Source: Aquimarina algiphila (GTDB taxonomy: Bacteria > Bacteroidota > Bacteroidia > Flavobacteriales > Flavobacteriaceae). From it: a stretch of 64,000 bases of DNA. The stretch lies in NCBI RefSeq assembly GCF_007489275.1, contig NZ_VLNR01000037.1, positions 1 through 64,000 of the forward strand, given 5' to 3'. Positions 36,079 through 44,686 of this stretch are shown piece by piece (the first letter of the stretch is position 1; every line of letters begins with the position of its first letter). The notes below the pieces were generated by a model that did no database searches, was not told where the DNA came from, and was given only the letters and a program-made list of their open reading frames with translations. A program made the translations under genes and the position numbers.

Positions 36079-36930
36079 CTATATATATCGACTTAAAATC
36101 TTCTGTATGCTTTTATAATAGGAACTCCCGAATACATTAAGGTGTACTAAAAGGTAATACAATTGCCAGATAGGTAATCTATTGTTCCAATGATCAACAA
36201 GCGGAAAAACTTCATTATACGTTTCAAACAGGTTCGCATTAAAACCTCCGAAAAGATGCATCATACCGATATCCATTTCTCTTGGGGCATATGCAATTGC
36301 TGGATCGATAAGACAAGGGCTTCCATTTTTATCTATTATATAATTACCACTCCATAAGTCCCCATGAATTAAACTAGGTTGTTCATTAGGAATTTCACTT
36401 TCGATAGTTTGATAAAGCTTATCCAAACCTGAAAAAACATAACCCTTCTTGATTGCTAATTTAAATTGAGGTTGTAGACGTTGAGAGATGTAAAATTCTG
36501 CGGCAGAATTACATTTTGAATTATATTGAGGTAAGTTTCCTATATAATTATGTTGTTCTAAGCCAAAATACGACATATCACATTGATGTAACGCAGCTAA
36601 TTTTCTTCCGAATACTTCCCAAAAATTAGTAGTTGGTTGTGCGATTTCGATATAGGACAGTATCAAAAAACCATTGTCATCATGCCTACCAAAATCAAGA
36701 ATTTCAGGAACTGTAAACGTATTAGAGTTTTTAAGAATTTTTAATCCATAAGCTTCGGCTTCAAACATCCCTGGAAACTTTGAAGCAGTATTACGTTTAA
36801 CTACACACTTTTGTGTTTTCGTTATCAATAAGTAGACATCATTAATATCGCCACCAGATAAGGTCTGTATAGATATAATGGTTTCTGAAAGGAGATCTTC
36901 TAAATACTTTTTGAATTCTATTGATATCAT
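36079..36930 (-). CDS. Fructosamine/ketosamine-3-kinase family protein
   Basis: 283 residues with the protein-kinase-like fold of fructosamine kinases. Seen: Gly-rich 'LSGGDINDVYLL' (about 24-35), the ATP-binding Lys in 'KCVVKRN', 'AEAYGLKIL', catalytic loop 'LIHGDLWSGNYIIDKNGSPCLIDPAIAYAPREMDIGMMHLFGGF' with catalytic Asp in 'HGDLWSGN' and metal-binding Asp in 'LIDPA'. These enzymes phosphorylate sugar adducts on proteins or amines, which then break down (deglycation), or free ribulosamines. Cytosolic. It lies 89 bp downstream of the DHFR fusion gene on the same strand, so co-transcription is possible. Confidence 0.92.
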   Translation of the reverse strand: MISIEFKKYLEDLLSETIISIQTLSGGDINDVYLLITKTQKCVVKRNTASKFPGMFEAEAYGLKILKNSNTFTVPEILDFGRHDDNGFLILSYIEIAQPTTNFWEVFGRKLAALHQCDMSYFGLEQHNYIGNLPQYNSKCNSAAEFYISQRLQPQFKLAIKKGYVFSGLDKLYQTIESEIPNEQPSLIHGDLWSGNYIIDKNGSPCLIDPAIAYAPREMDIGMMHLFGGFNANLFETYNEVFPLVDHWNNRLPIWQLYYLLVHLNVFGSSYYKSIQKILSRYI

Positions 36931-37019
36931 AACGAACTCTTTAGTCTCCAGTAAAATCTAGAGGTTTTATGATCAACTATACCTGGAATCTACTAAATAC
37001 GACAAAAAGTTGATATTAT

Positions 37020-37958
37020 TTATCTTCTCTTATACGTTAAGTAGGTAAAAGGATACTTATGTTTCTCATCGATATCATGAAACTCTTCTTTTTCTAGTTT
37101 CCATATTTCGGTATCAATTTCTGGAAAAAAAGCATCTGCATCAAAAGATTCATGAACTCGGGTGAGTTCGATACAATCAGAGTGATCCATTCCCATTGTA
37201 TAAATTTCTCCACCACCAATAATAAAAGGTTGCGCATCTCCTTTAGCAACCTCCAGAGCATCTTCTATGGTGTGAACCACAATTGCACCTTCTGCTTGAT
37301 ATGATGTATTTCGGGTAATCACAATATGCACACGGTTTGGAAGTAATTTTGGAAAAGTCTCAAAGGTTTTACGTCCCATAATAATATTATGCCCAGAAGT
37401 GAGGCTCTTAAATCTTTTGAAATCATCTGGCAAATGCCAAACCAAATCATTATCCTTTCCCAAGGCATTATTTTCTCCTGCAGCGGCAATCATTGTAACC
37501 ATATTCTTAGTTGCTTTTAGTTCTCCCACAATCTCAGATGTCTTTCCCTTAATGAATTCTTCTTTTTTCTTTATGAGTTCTTCTTTAGGATACATTAAAT
37601 CCACATCTTTTTGGATTAAAGCTATCTCTTCTTTTTGTTTGGTAATCAATCTTTCCATCTGGCGATCAGACCATTCTTGTCCCATAAATGTACTAAACAA
37701 CCATACATTACAAAAGTGAATAGCTAAAAGAAAAAACCAACATATTATGGCTACAACAGACCATGATACACCAAAAAACGTAATATCTTTTCCATAACCA
37801 AATGCCAGGTTTAAAATGGCAAAAAAAACAGATCCTACTGCAAAAACTATAAAATGCTGAAAAAGTCTTTTCTTCTGAATAACACGTTTACGTGCATGTT
37901 CATAAAGTTCTCGTTGTTGAGGATCAATTTGTAAAGTTTCTTTCTTTTTTGAAAACAT
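37020..37958 (-). CDS. folA: Membrane-anchored dihydrofolate reductase (2TM domain-DHFR fusion)
   Basis: 312 residues, twice a normal DHFR. Residues about 13-100 form a 2TM domain ('YEHARKRVIQKKRLFQHFIVFAVGSVFFAILNLAFGY...WFFLLAIHFCNVWLF') with two hydrophobic helices. A charged helix follows (about 100-150). Residues about 153-312 are a complete DHFR: 'MIAAAGENNALGKDNDLVWHLPDDFKRFKSLTSGHNIIMGRKTFETFP', 'ITRN', 'FIIGGGEIYTMGM'. DHFR makes tetrahydrofolate from dihydrofolate with NADPH, replacing folate oxidised by thyA (at 45.2 kb). 2TM proteins are usually separate. The two parts share one uninterrupted frame, so DHFR may be tethered to the inner membrane. An internal ATG near the domain junction could also give free DHFR. 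Confidence 0.92.
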   Translation of the reverse strand: MFSKKKETLQIDPQQRELYEHARKRVIQKKRLFQHFIVFAVGSVFFAILNLAFGYGKDITFFGVSWSVVAIICWFFLLAIHFCNVWLFSTFMGQEWSDRQMERLITKQKEEIALIQKDVDLMYPKEELIKKKEEFIKGKTSEIVGELKATKNMVTMIAAAGENNALGKDNDLVWHLPDDFKRFKSLTSGHNIIMGRKTFETFPKLLPNRVHIVITRNTSYQAEGAIVVHTIEDALEVAKGDAQPFIIGGGEIYTMGMDHSDCIELTRVHESFDADAFFPEIDTEIWKLEKEEFHDIDEKHKYPFTYLTYKRR

Positions 37959-38002
37959 ATTAATGCTAACTTAGTATCTGTAAATAAACAACATTAAAAC
38001 AG

Positions 38003-38022
38003 ATCCCGCTCTATAGCGGGAT
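38003..38022. repeat. Short GC-rich palindrome, REP-like
   Basis: ATCCCGCTCTATAGCGGGAT is a perfect 8-bp inverted repeat with a 4-nt loop, strikingly GC-rich for this region, between two divergent genes. It may be a copy of a dispersed intergenic palindrome; only one copy was noticed here. Confidence 0.45.
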
Positions 38023-38125
38023 AAGTTCAACTAATCATTTTGAATGCGTTGCTTACAGCAAATCTTCAAAATAAAGTTTCACTTAGTAAAGATATAGTTT
38101 TTAGTAAAATGCCCTAAAGTTACTT

Positions 38126-39208
38126 ATGAAGAATTTAAGAAAAGAATTTCCAATTTTAGCTCAGAATACATATCTCAACACAGCTTCTTCTGGTTTACTA
38201 TATGACTCACTCCTTGATTTTAGACAAGAACATGATTTAGATTTTCTGATTTCGGGTAGCATATTTAGAGATCCTCAAGCCACTTTTCTATCTAATGTGC
38301 GTAAAACCATAGCTACTTTTTTTAAGAATTCTGAAGGTGATACAATATTGACTCCTAATTTTTCACTCGGGTTTAATACGATCTTAAACGGACTTGAAAA
38401 GAGTAAAAAAGTACTTTTATTAGATGAAGATTATCCATCAATTAATTTTGCGGTTGCTAATAAAGGGTTTAAAATTTGTTATGCAAAAGTGAATGCAACT
38501 CTGGAACAAAACATTGAAAATGCCATAAAAAAACACAAGCCTGATATTTTTGCATTTAGTTTAGTACAATATATTAATGGTATTGCAATTGATCATGAAT
38601 TTCTTGCTTTCTTAAAAAATAAATACCCTGATATTCTCATTATTGCCGATGCTACACAATTCTGCGGAACAAAGGTCTTTAACTTTGATACCTCGGGAAT
38701 TGATATTATGGGATGTAGTGGTTACAAATGGCTATTAGGTGGTTATGGTAATGGTTTTATGTTATTCAAAAATAACATTCTGGATAACATCACGCCTTCT
38801 GATTATAAAAATGCTGCATCCAATACTGACTACGATTCCTCTTACACCAGTTTACAAGCAAGATTTGAATGTGGTCATCTGGATACATTCAATTTTGGAA
38901 GTTTACAATATTCTCTCAATTTTCTCACTAAAATAGGATTGCCAAATATCGAAACACATATTCATGAATTATGTGATTATGCCAAATCAGAACTTGCCAA
39001 CTTACAACTCTTAGAAGAGGACGTTATCAAACGGTCCAAACATAGTTCTATTTTTAACTTAAAAGGTGATCATAGGTTATTTAATCAACTACAAAAAGAT
39101 CATATTATCACCTCATTAAGAGGATCTGGTATTCGTATAAGTCTTCACTTTTTTAACACTATTGAAGATCTAGATAAATTATTTAACACACTACATCGTT
39201 ATCGTTAA
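38126..39208 (+). CDS. Class V aminotransferase / cysteine desulfurase-like PLP enzyme
   Basis: A 360-residue fold-type I PLP enzyme. It opens with 'LRKEFPILAQNTYLNTASSGLLYDSLLDF' (substrate-binding 'N-T-A'), and has PLP-binding Asp175 in 'LIIADATQFCG' and Schiff-base Lys201 in 'IDIMGCSGYKWLLGGYGNGFM'. It belongs to the broad group with isopenicillin-N-epimerase-like proteins, selenocysteine lyases and EgtE-type C-S lyases. The mobile active-site Cys of SufS/IscS is not evident. It stands alone. Its nearest functionally suggestive neighbours are egtD/egtB 3.3 kb away, and an EgtE-like role is possible but speculative. Confidence 0.85.
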   Translation: MKNLRKEFPILAQNTYLNTASSGLLYDSLLDFRQEHDLDFLISGSIFRDPQATFLSNVRKTIATFFKNSEGDTILTPNFSLGFNTILNGLEKSKKVLLLDEDYPSINFAVANKGFKICYAKVNATLEQNIENAIKKHKPDIFAFSLVQYINGIAIDHEFLAFLKNKYPDILIIADATQFCGTKVFNFDTSGIDIMGCSGYKWLLGGYGNGFMLFKNNILDNITPSDYKNAASNTDYDSSYTSLQARFECGHLDTFNFGSLQYSLNFLTKIGLPNIETHIHELCDYAKSELANLQLLEEDVIKRSKHSSIFNLKGDHRLFNQLQKDHIITSLRGSGIRISLHFFNTIEDLDKLFNTLHRYR

Positions 39209-39308
39209 TAAATAACTGACAATCTGATGCTTCTCTCTTTTTAATTATAAAGTTTTGTATTAATTTAATGCTGATTTTTATTAACCAATATAAATAGCAT
39301 TTAAAATT

Positions 39309-39605
39309 ATGGCGATTACAAAACAATATTTAAAATCTAAACCTATTTGCAAAGTTACCTTTATTGTTCCTGCAAAAGAAGCAACTAATGTTAGTGTAGC
39401 CGGAGAGTTTAACGAGTGGAACGCAGAAGCTACTGTTCTTAAAAAACTAAAGAATGGGAATTTTAAAGGAACGATTGATCTTCCAAAAGATAATAATTTT
39501 GAATTCAAATATCTTGTTGATGGCGAATGGACCAATGAAGAGGAAGCTGATGGGTATTTGTGGAATGACTTTGCAGCAGCTGATAATAGCTTATTGATTT
39601 TATAA
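39309..39605 (+). CDS. Isolated CBM48 (glycogen-binding) domain protein
   Basis: The 98-residue cytosolic protein is almost entirely a CBM48/AMPK-beta-like early-set domain: 'CKVTFIVPAKEATNVSVAGEFNEWNAEATVLKKLKNGNFKGTIDLPKDNNFEFKYLVDGEWTNEEEADGYLWNDFAAADNSLLIL'. The 'GEFNEWN' and 'FEFKYLVDGEW' strands are diagnostic. Such stand-alone domains are common in Bacteroidota and may bind glycogen or alpha-glucans, or act as protein adaptors. No glycogen-metabolism gene is nearby. A hairpin follows 13 bp after the stop. Its role is unknown beyond the fold. Confidence 0.9.
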   Translation: MAITKQYLKSKPICKVTFIVPAKEATNVSVAGEFNEWNAEATVLKKLKNGNFKGTIDLPKDNNFEFKYLVDGEWTNEEEADGYLWNDFAAADNSLLIL

Positions 39606-39618
39606 AAAAAATGGAGAT

Positions 39619-39643
39619 GTTGGGGGTATTTTATACCCTCAGC
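39619..39643 (+). terminator. Hairpin after the CBM48 gene
   Basis: Arms 39619-39628 and 39634-39643 pair over 10 positions with two G-U pairs. It lacks a U-tract. The same arm words (GTTGGGG...CCTCA) recur in the hairpin at 42169-42200. The remaining 230 bp up to the next gene show nothing clear. Confidence 0.5.
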
Positions 39644-39873
39644 ACCTTGCTCAAAACAAATATATCATTGATATATTTTGATAAACCTTATGCTTTTTTT
39701 AGTAGCTCATAGGGTTATTACTGTTTACTTTCCTTACACCCATAAAACAACACCTCCTTATCATTTTCACAAGCACTACCCTACCATAATAAAGGTATTG
39801 ACCATACACCTAGGCTAATACAATGGATATTACTTTTTTTAAGAATCTAAATTAATAGTCTTAGTTTTAAGTC

Positions 39874-41004
39874 ATGAATTTTTTGGAAACCATTTTTCTG
39901 TTTTTTGCTTTTCAGGCTTTTGTATTTTCAATTTTGTTTTTCCTCAAAAAGAAAGGTGATAGAATTGCTAATATATTGCTGGGTACCTACATATTGTTAT
40001 TTAGTTATAACATTATATACAATGTATTATATTGGACCAACCTCCTCAACTCACTCCAATATATACATCTAACGTACACCAATAGAATACTATGGGTTTT
40101 ATATGGTCCAATTTTGTTTCTTTATATAAGAAGGGTGATTTACAAAAATAAATTTAGATCTATTGACATCCTTCACTTTATACCTCTATTCTATGCTTTG
40201 ATAAATTATTCTCCTTTTTATTTTCTTACTGTAAATGAAAAAATCGAAACACTTATAAACGGTAAAATGGGAGATTACATATATTTCTACACCCCATACT
40301 CTATTACAATTATTGTGGCATTAATGCTCTTTTATTGCGGACTACTATTTTTTTCGTTTAGACCTGTTATTAAAAGTTTTAATAATTCCAGGTGGTTAAA
40401 TTGGTTAAGCTATTCTTTTTGCGGTTATGTACTCTCTTTTTCTTCTTATTTTGTTTTGGTTTATTTTAATTTACTAAACCCTGGATCTGATTATTTTATC
40501 GGTTTTTCTATGATCTTTTTTACTGGATTACTTTCATATTTTGGTTTTCTTCAACCTCAAGTTTTTGATGGTTTATCAATGGACAAAGTGCTTCCATTTA
40601 AAAAGTATCAAAAGACAGGGCTTTCTAAAAAATATTCTTTAGAATTAAAAACCATACTGATCGATTTTATGAAAGAAGACAAACCTTACTTAGACAACCA
40701 AATAAGAATAAGTCATTTGGCCAAAAAACTTAATATCTCAAAACATCATATGTCGCAAGTTATTAATGAACATTTTGATCTTAGTTTTTTTGATTTCATC
40801 AATACATATAGAGTGGATCAAGCTAAACATATGCTAACCAAAGACAATAACCTAAATATGACTGAAATACTATATTCATGTGGTTTTAACAATAGAGTAT
40901 CATTTTACAAAGCTTTCAAAAAGTTCACCAAAATGACACCATCAGAATACAAATTACTCAAATCAAAAGAGTCCTTAAAAATGGCTTCAAAAAATAATCT
41001 TTAA
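39874..41004 (+). CDS. Membrane-bound AraC-family transcriptional regulator
   Basis: 376 residues. The first 230 or so form seven hydrophobic helices ('FLFFAFQAFVFSILFFLKKKGD', 'LGTYILLFSYNIIYNVLYW', 'LWVLYGPILFLYI' and others). The cytosolic C-terminal 110 residues are an AraC DNA-binding domain: 'QIRISHLAKKLNISKHHMSQVINEHFDLSFFDFINTYRVDQAKHMLT' and 'MTEILYSCGFNNRVSFYKAFKKFTKMTPSEYKLLK'. Such 7TM-AraC proteins are common in Flavobacteriia and are thought to sense signals at the membrane. Its likely targets are itself or the NHL lipoprotein gene 182 bp downstream; neither is shown. Confidence 0.92.
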   Translation: MNFLETIFLFFAFQAFVFSILFFLKKKGDRIANILLGTYILLFSYNIIYNVLYWTNLLNSLQYIHLTYTNRILWVLYGPILFLYIRRVIYKNKFRSIDILHFIPLFYALINYSPFYFLTVNEKIETLINGKMGDYIYFYTPYSITIIVALMLFYCGLLFFSFRPVIKSFNNSRWLNWLSYSFCGYVLSFSSYFVLVYFNLLNPGSDYFIGFSMIFFTGLLSYFGFLQPQVFDGLSMDKVLPFKKYQKTGLSKKYSLELKTILIDFMKEDKPYLDNQIRISHLAKKLNISKHHMSQVINEHFDLSFFDFINTYRVDQAKHMLTKDNNLNMTEILYSCGFNNRVSFYKAFKKFTKMTPSEYKLLKSKESLKMASKNNL

Positions 41005-41186
41005 CCTCTTTTATTATATAAGACCTAATTAATACATCTACTTATTTTATGACCTTGTAAACTAATTATGTAAACCCTTAGCGGGAAGTATAAAACGCTT
41101 CTAAAAAGTAACACATCATCTTCAAGTTTTATATTCATTTGTTTGTAACAATACAAATCATTTATTGAAAATTTAAAAAAACAAAC

Positions 41187-42131
41187 ATGATGAAAACAGT
41201 AACTACATTAGTATTGATCGTATCAATCTCGCTTTACTCATGCGGAGTTGACGATTTCATTCCTTCTGATGATGATTCTATACCACCCATCGAGTATACC
41301 TTATCCACCCTTACCACATTGCCTATAGGAACAGGAGGACTAGACGTTGATTCCTATGGAAATATCTACGCTGGAGATTTTGGAGTAGGACTAGCTAACA
41401 TTAATGGTTCTGATATCTATAAAATAAATCCTTATACTGGAAATTCAGAAGTTTTTGCCAGTCTAGAACCTTCTGGTCTTACAGGCAATCATTTTGATAC
41501 TGAGGGCAATCTGTACCAGTCAAATTTTGGATCAAGTAAAGTATTTAAAATAGATCCCCATGGAAATCCTGAGCTTTTTACTGAAGCAGTAGCTTTGCCC
41601 ACCGGGATAACTATAGATGACAGAGGAAATATTTATATTTTAAGTTGTCAAAATGGTACAATTACTAAATTTACACCAAGTGGAGGCTCTAATGTATTAG
41701 CAAGCAGTAGTGATTTTGCTTGCGCAAACGGAATTACCTGGGTAAAAGACACTGGTAATCTATATGTCGTAAATTTCAGTGATGGTAATGTATTACAGAT
41801 TACACCTACTGGTGATGTTTCTATACTTACAGCAATCCCAAATTCTACCGGAAATGCACATATCACTTCATTTCAGGGGGAACTGTATCTTACAGCTGCT
41901 TCTTTAGGTCAAATTTACAAAGTAAGTTTGGATGGTGAATCAGTAGAAGTAATTGCTGGAGATGGCAATGCTGTTAATACTGATGGAAATGCCAAAACTT
42001 CTGGATTAAGAACACCAAATGATTTAGCATTTAGCCCAAACGGTAAGCACATATATATTAATTGTGTAGCTAACTCTGGAAACAGCAACGAATTATCTCC
42101 TACCGTAATACGAGTTCTAAAAAGAAAATAA
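41187..42131 (+). CDS. NHL/SMP-30-like beta-propeller lipoprotein
   Basis: 314 residues with a lipoprotein signal ending 'SISLYSC' (lipid Cys19). The rest is a six-bladed propeller of NHL/SMP-30 type with repeating 'GLDVDSYGNIYAGDF', 'HFDTEGNLYQSNFGSSKVFKIDPHGN', 'GITIDDRGNIYILSCQNGTITKFTPSG', 'GITWVKDTGNLYVVNFSDGNVLQITPTG' and 'PNDLAFSPNGKHIYINCV' blades. Candidate roles include lactonase-like hydrolysis or ligand binding at the outer membrane; conserved metal ligands were not confirmed. It lies downstream of the membrane AraC regulator on the same strand and converges on the DUF427 gene. Confidence 0.85.
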   Translation: MMKTVTTLVLIVSISLYSCGVDDFIPSDDDSIPPIEYTLSTLTTLPIGTGGLDVDSYGNIYAGDFGVGLANINGSDIYKINPYTGNSEVFASLEPSGLTGNHFDTEGNLYQSNFGSSKVFKIDPHGNPELFTEAVALPTGITIDDRGNIYILSCQNGTITKFTPSGGSNVLASSSDFACANGITWVKDTGNLYVVNFSDGNVLQITPTGDVSILTAIPNSTGNAHITSFQGELYLTAASLGQIYKVSLDGESVEVIAGDGNAVNTDGNAKTSGLRTPNDLAFSPNGKHIYINCVANSGNSNELSPTVIRVLKRK

Positions 42132-42168
42132 CTTAGAATAGCATCTCTGCTATAGCATATTAAAAAAT

Positions 42169-42200
42169 GTTGGGGTTGTATACTATTCTACAACCTCAAC
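42169..42200. terminator. Convergent hairpin between NHL lipoprotein and DUF427 genes
   Basis: A 12-bp stem (42169-42180 with 42189-42200, one G-U pair) and an 8-nt loop overlap the last codons of the minus-strand DUF427 gene. It probably ends the lipoprotein transcript 37 bp after its stop. Confidence 0.55.
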
Positions 42201-42464
42201 ACCTTTCCAAAAAGCAACATATCCTTTGATCTGTTTTGCTAAATCGCTAGTTTCTGGATAATACCATGCTGCATCCTGATTTTCTTTTCCATCTACCTCA
42301 ACCGTATAATACGAAGCCATTCCTTTCCAAGGGCAATTTGTATGCGTTGCACTTGATTTAAAAAATTCTTTTTTTATTGCCTCAGGCGGAAAATAGTGGT
42401 TATTTTCTATTACTTTGGTGTCATTGCTTTCTGCTATTATCTGGCCATTCCATATTGCTTTCAT
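42183..42464 (-). CDS. DUF427 protein
   Basis: A 93-residue single-domain DUF427 protein: 'MKAIWNGQIIAESNDTKVIENNHYFPPEAIKKEFFKSSATHTNCPWKGMASYYTVEVDGKENQDAAWYYPETSDLAKQIKGYVAFWKGVEV'. The family signature 'HTNCPWKGxAxYY...AWxYxxP/T...IxGYVAFW' is complete. Biochemical role unknown. It lies 34 bp downstream of egtD on the same strand and is probably the last gene of the ergothioneine unit, a linkage that gives the only functional hint. Confidence 0.9.
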   Translation of the reverse strand: MKAIWNGQIIAESNDTKVIENNHYFPPEAIKKEFFKSSATHTNCPWKGMASYYTVEVDGKENQDAAWYYPETSDLAKQIKGYVAFWKGVEVVE

Positions 42465-42498
42465 ATACTATATTTTAAAATTCTTTTTATATTTTCTA

Positions 42499-43473
42499 CT
42501 ATTTAGTCTTTGTAATCAAATAGTCTTTATAATCATTGTTTTGATCTGAAAAAGTTTGAACAATACTTAAACCTGATTCTTCTACTAACCACTTTACGGT
42601 ATCATCATCATACTTTTGAGAAATCTCTGTATGAATACTTTCCCAAGCTTCAAAATGGACCTGTAAAGACAAATTATTTATATCTACGGTCTGTTTTTCT
42701 TTACTTACCAAATAACTTTTGGCGGTACCACTTTCGGGATCATAAGTTTCCCAGTGCATGAATTTATCCAAATCAAAATTACCATCCAGTTCTTTATTAA
42801 TCCTGGCCAAAACATTTTTATTAAAAGCTGCTGTTACACCAGTTTTGTCGTTATAAGCATCCAAAACTTTCTGCGGGTGTTTCTTTTGATCAAATCCCAT
42901 AAAAAGAAGATCTCCAGGATGCATTGCATTGTATAATTTTTTAAGGAATTGAATTGCTCTAGAATGCAATAAATTACCGATATTAGATCCCAAAACCATA
43001 ATAACCTTTTTGCGATCACTCATATGTTTAAGACGGTCCAAAATCTCAAAATATTCTCCTATTTGCCCCTGCACAACAATTTTAGGCATTTCTTCTTTAA
43101 GATTTTTAACTAATCCATCAACAGCATTTTCGCTAATATCTATAGGTTTATAATTAAAATCATACTTCTGATGAAGCAACTCTTTTAATAACACTTTGGT
43201 TTTCTTTCCATCTCCTGCTCCCAATTCGATAAGATCAAAGCCTTGTTTGGTTGCATCAAAACTTTGAAGAATATCTGATGTATGTGTTTCAAAAATTTCA
43301 TATTCTGCACGTGTAAGATAATATTCTGGCAGAGCCATTATTTGTTGAAAAAGCTCATCTCCTACCTCGTCATAAAAAAATTTTGAGGATAGATATTTTG
43401 GAAAAGCAGTTAAGCCTTCACACACTTCTTTTTCAAAAGTGGAAACTAAAACTTTTTGATCTTTGGAATTCAT
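42499..43473 (-). CDS. egtD: L-histidine N-alpha-methyltransferase (EgtD)
   Basis: The 324-residue SAM-dependent enzyme trimethylates histidine to hercynine, the first step of ergothioneine synthesis. Seen: 'LTAFPKYLSSKFFYDEVGDELFQQIMALPEYYLTRAEYEIFETH' (the EgtD/DUF2260 opening), the SAM loop 'LIELGAGDGKKTKVLL', 'VMVLGSNIGNLLHSRAIQFLKKL', 'LLFMGFDQKKHPQKVLDAYND' and the C-terminal 'VHFEAWESIHTEISQKYD'. Length and order match known EgtD. It starts 12 bp after the egtB stop, forming one operon (egtB-egtD-DUF427). Confidence 0.95.
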   Translation of the reverse strand: MNSKDQKVLVSTFEKEVCEGLTAFPKYLSSKFFYDEVGDELFQQIMALPEYYLTRAEYEIFETHTSDILQSFDATKQGFDLIELGAGDGKKTKVLLKELLHQKYDFNYKPIDISENAVDGLVKNLKEEMPKIVVQGQIGEYFEILDRLKHMSDRKKVIMVLGSNIGNLLHSRAIQFLKKLYNAMHPGDLLFMGFDQKKHPQKVLDAYNDKTGVTAAFNKNVLARINKELDGNFDLDKFMHWETYDPESGTAKSYLVSKEKQTVDINNLSLQVHFEAWESIHTEISQKYDDDTVKWLVEESGLSIVQTFSDQNNDYKDYLITKTK

Positions 43474-43485
43474 TGAAAATATAGA

Positions 43486-44652
43486 TTATAAATCTTTCAC
43501 CAACCGCAATCCAGTAAATTGCCATCTTAAGTGAGGGTGAAAAAAATTGCGATATGTTGGTCTTGTATGATTTTGTGGAGTGGCAACAGAACCACCTCTA
43601 AGTACTTTCTGATTGACCATAAATTTTCCGTTGTATTCTCCAAGAGCTCCTGGAGCTTTTTTGTAATTAGGATATGGTAAATATGCACTTTCTGTCCATT
43701 CCCATCGTGCTCCCCATTTAAAAAAGGATTGAGCGGCTTCCCATTCGAACTCTGTAGGCAAACGTTCTCCTTTCCATTGAGCAAAAGCAAATGCCTCATA
43801 ATAAGAAATATGAGTTATTGGAGAATCCACCCTCAATTCTTTTAATCCTCTAAGAGTATATTGATGATACTTACCATCTATTTCATGCCAATATAATGGA
43901 GCTTTCACTTTTTCGGTATGTATCCAATCCCAAGCTTCGGCATGCCAAAACAAGCTGTTCTTATAACCTCCATCATTGATAAAGTCCAAATATTCTTTAT
44001 TTGTGACAAGAGTATTGGCAATAGCATATTTATTAAGGAATACCTTATGCACACCTAATTCATTATCATAACAGAATTCATTTCCAGTATATCCAATTTC
44101 ATAAATCCCTTCTTCGATACTTATATATTCTGAAATTTGCTCTGATACAGGATTTTCTGTAAATGTATCATTGTATTTTGGAAGCAATGGGTTATTACCC
44201 AATATAAATTTTATATCAGTAAGTAATAGTTCCTGGTGTTGCTTTTCATGATGAATTCCAATTTCCAAAAGTTTATAAATTTCTGGATCGTCATTCTCTT
44301 CTAAAAAAGCTTGTAAATGTGTAGTAACATAATCTCTATACTCATAAACTTCACTTACCGTGGGTCTAGAAAGATTACCTCTATTAGTCCGTACCACTCG
44401 TTTTCCAATGCTTTCATAATAACTATTAAAAACGTAAGCATATTCTGGATGAAAACGCCTGTAGCCTTCAACATATTTAGATAAAATAAATTCTTCAAAA
44501 AACCATGTTGTATGCCCCATATGCCATTTTGGTGGGGAAACATCTACTATGGGTTGAATTACATAATCTTCTATCTGAAGAGGTGCACATATTTCTTCAG
44601 TATCAGAACGTGTTTTTAAAAAGGTAGTGAGTAAATTATCTGTAACGATCAT
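43486..44652 (-). CDS. egtB: Ergothioneine sulfoxide synthase (EgtB)
   Basis: The 388-residue non-heme iron enzyme joins hercynine to a thiol donor (cysteine or gamma-glutamylcysteine) using oxygen. The DinB-like N-terminal domain holds the iron ligands: His47 in 'WHMGHTTWFFE' and the HX3HXE motif 'HEKQHQE' (H135, H139). The FGE-sulfatase domain follows (about 180-388: 'IANTLVTNKEYLDFINDGGY', 'LPTEFEWEAA', 'VLRGGSVATPQNHTRPTYRNFF'). The start at 44652 was chosen over 44688 because the extra 12 codons are a terminator-like hairpin plus T7. No egtA or egtC is nearby, so direct use of cysteine, as in some EgtB types, is possible. Size excludes fused OvoA. Confidence 0.94.
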   Translation of the reverse strand: MIVTDNLLTTFLKTRSDTEEICAPLQIEDYVIQPIVDVSPPKWHMGHTTWFFEEFILSKYVEGYRRFHPEYAYVFNSYYESIGKRVVRTNRGNLSRPTVSEVYEYRDYVTTHLQAFLEENDDPEIYKLLEIGIHHEKQHQELLLTDIKFILGNNPLLPKYNDTFTENPVSEQISEYISIEEGIYEIGYTGNEFCYDNELGVHKVFLNKYAIANTLVTNKEYLDFINDGGYKNSLFWHAEAWDWIHTEKVKAPLYWHEIDGKYHQYTLRGLKELRVDSPITHISYYEAFAFAQWKGERLPTEFEWEAAQSFFKWGARWEWTESAYLPYPNYKKAPGALGEYNGKFMVNQKVLRGGSVATPQNHTRPTYRNFFHPHLRWQFTGLRLVKDL

Positions 44653-44686
44653 AAAAAAAGAGTGTATCCGACTTACGAATACACTC
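44653..44686 (-). terminator. Hairpin with T7 tract immediately upstream of egtB
   Basis: On the minus strand, GAGTGTAT pairs with ATACACTC (44679-44686 with 44660-44667) and is followed by T7, ending at the egtB start codon. It can terminate the upstream TonB-like gene. A TAAATTTG box at 44693-44686 overlaps it, so it could instead be a leader hairpin of egtB. Confidence 0.6.

Noticed and set aside
42499..44652. Ovothiol synthase OvoA
   Set aside because: OvoA is a single fused protein of roughly 700 residues; here the synthase and methyltransferase are separate and the methyltransferase matches EgtD.
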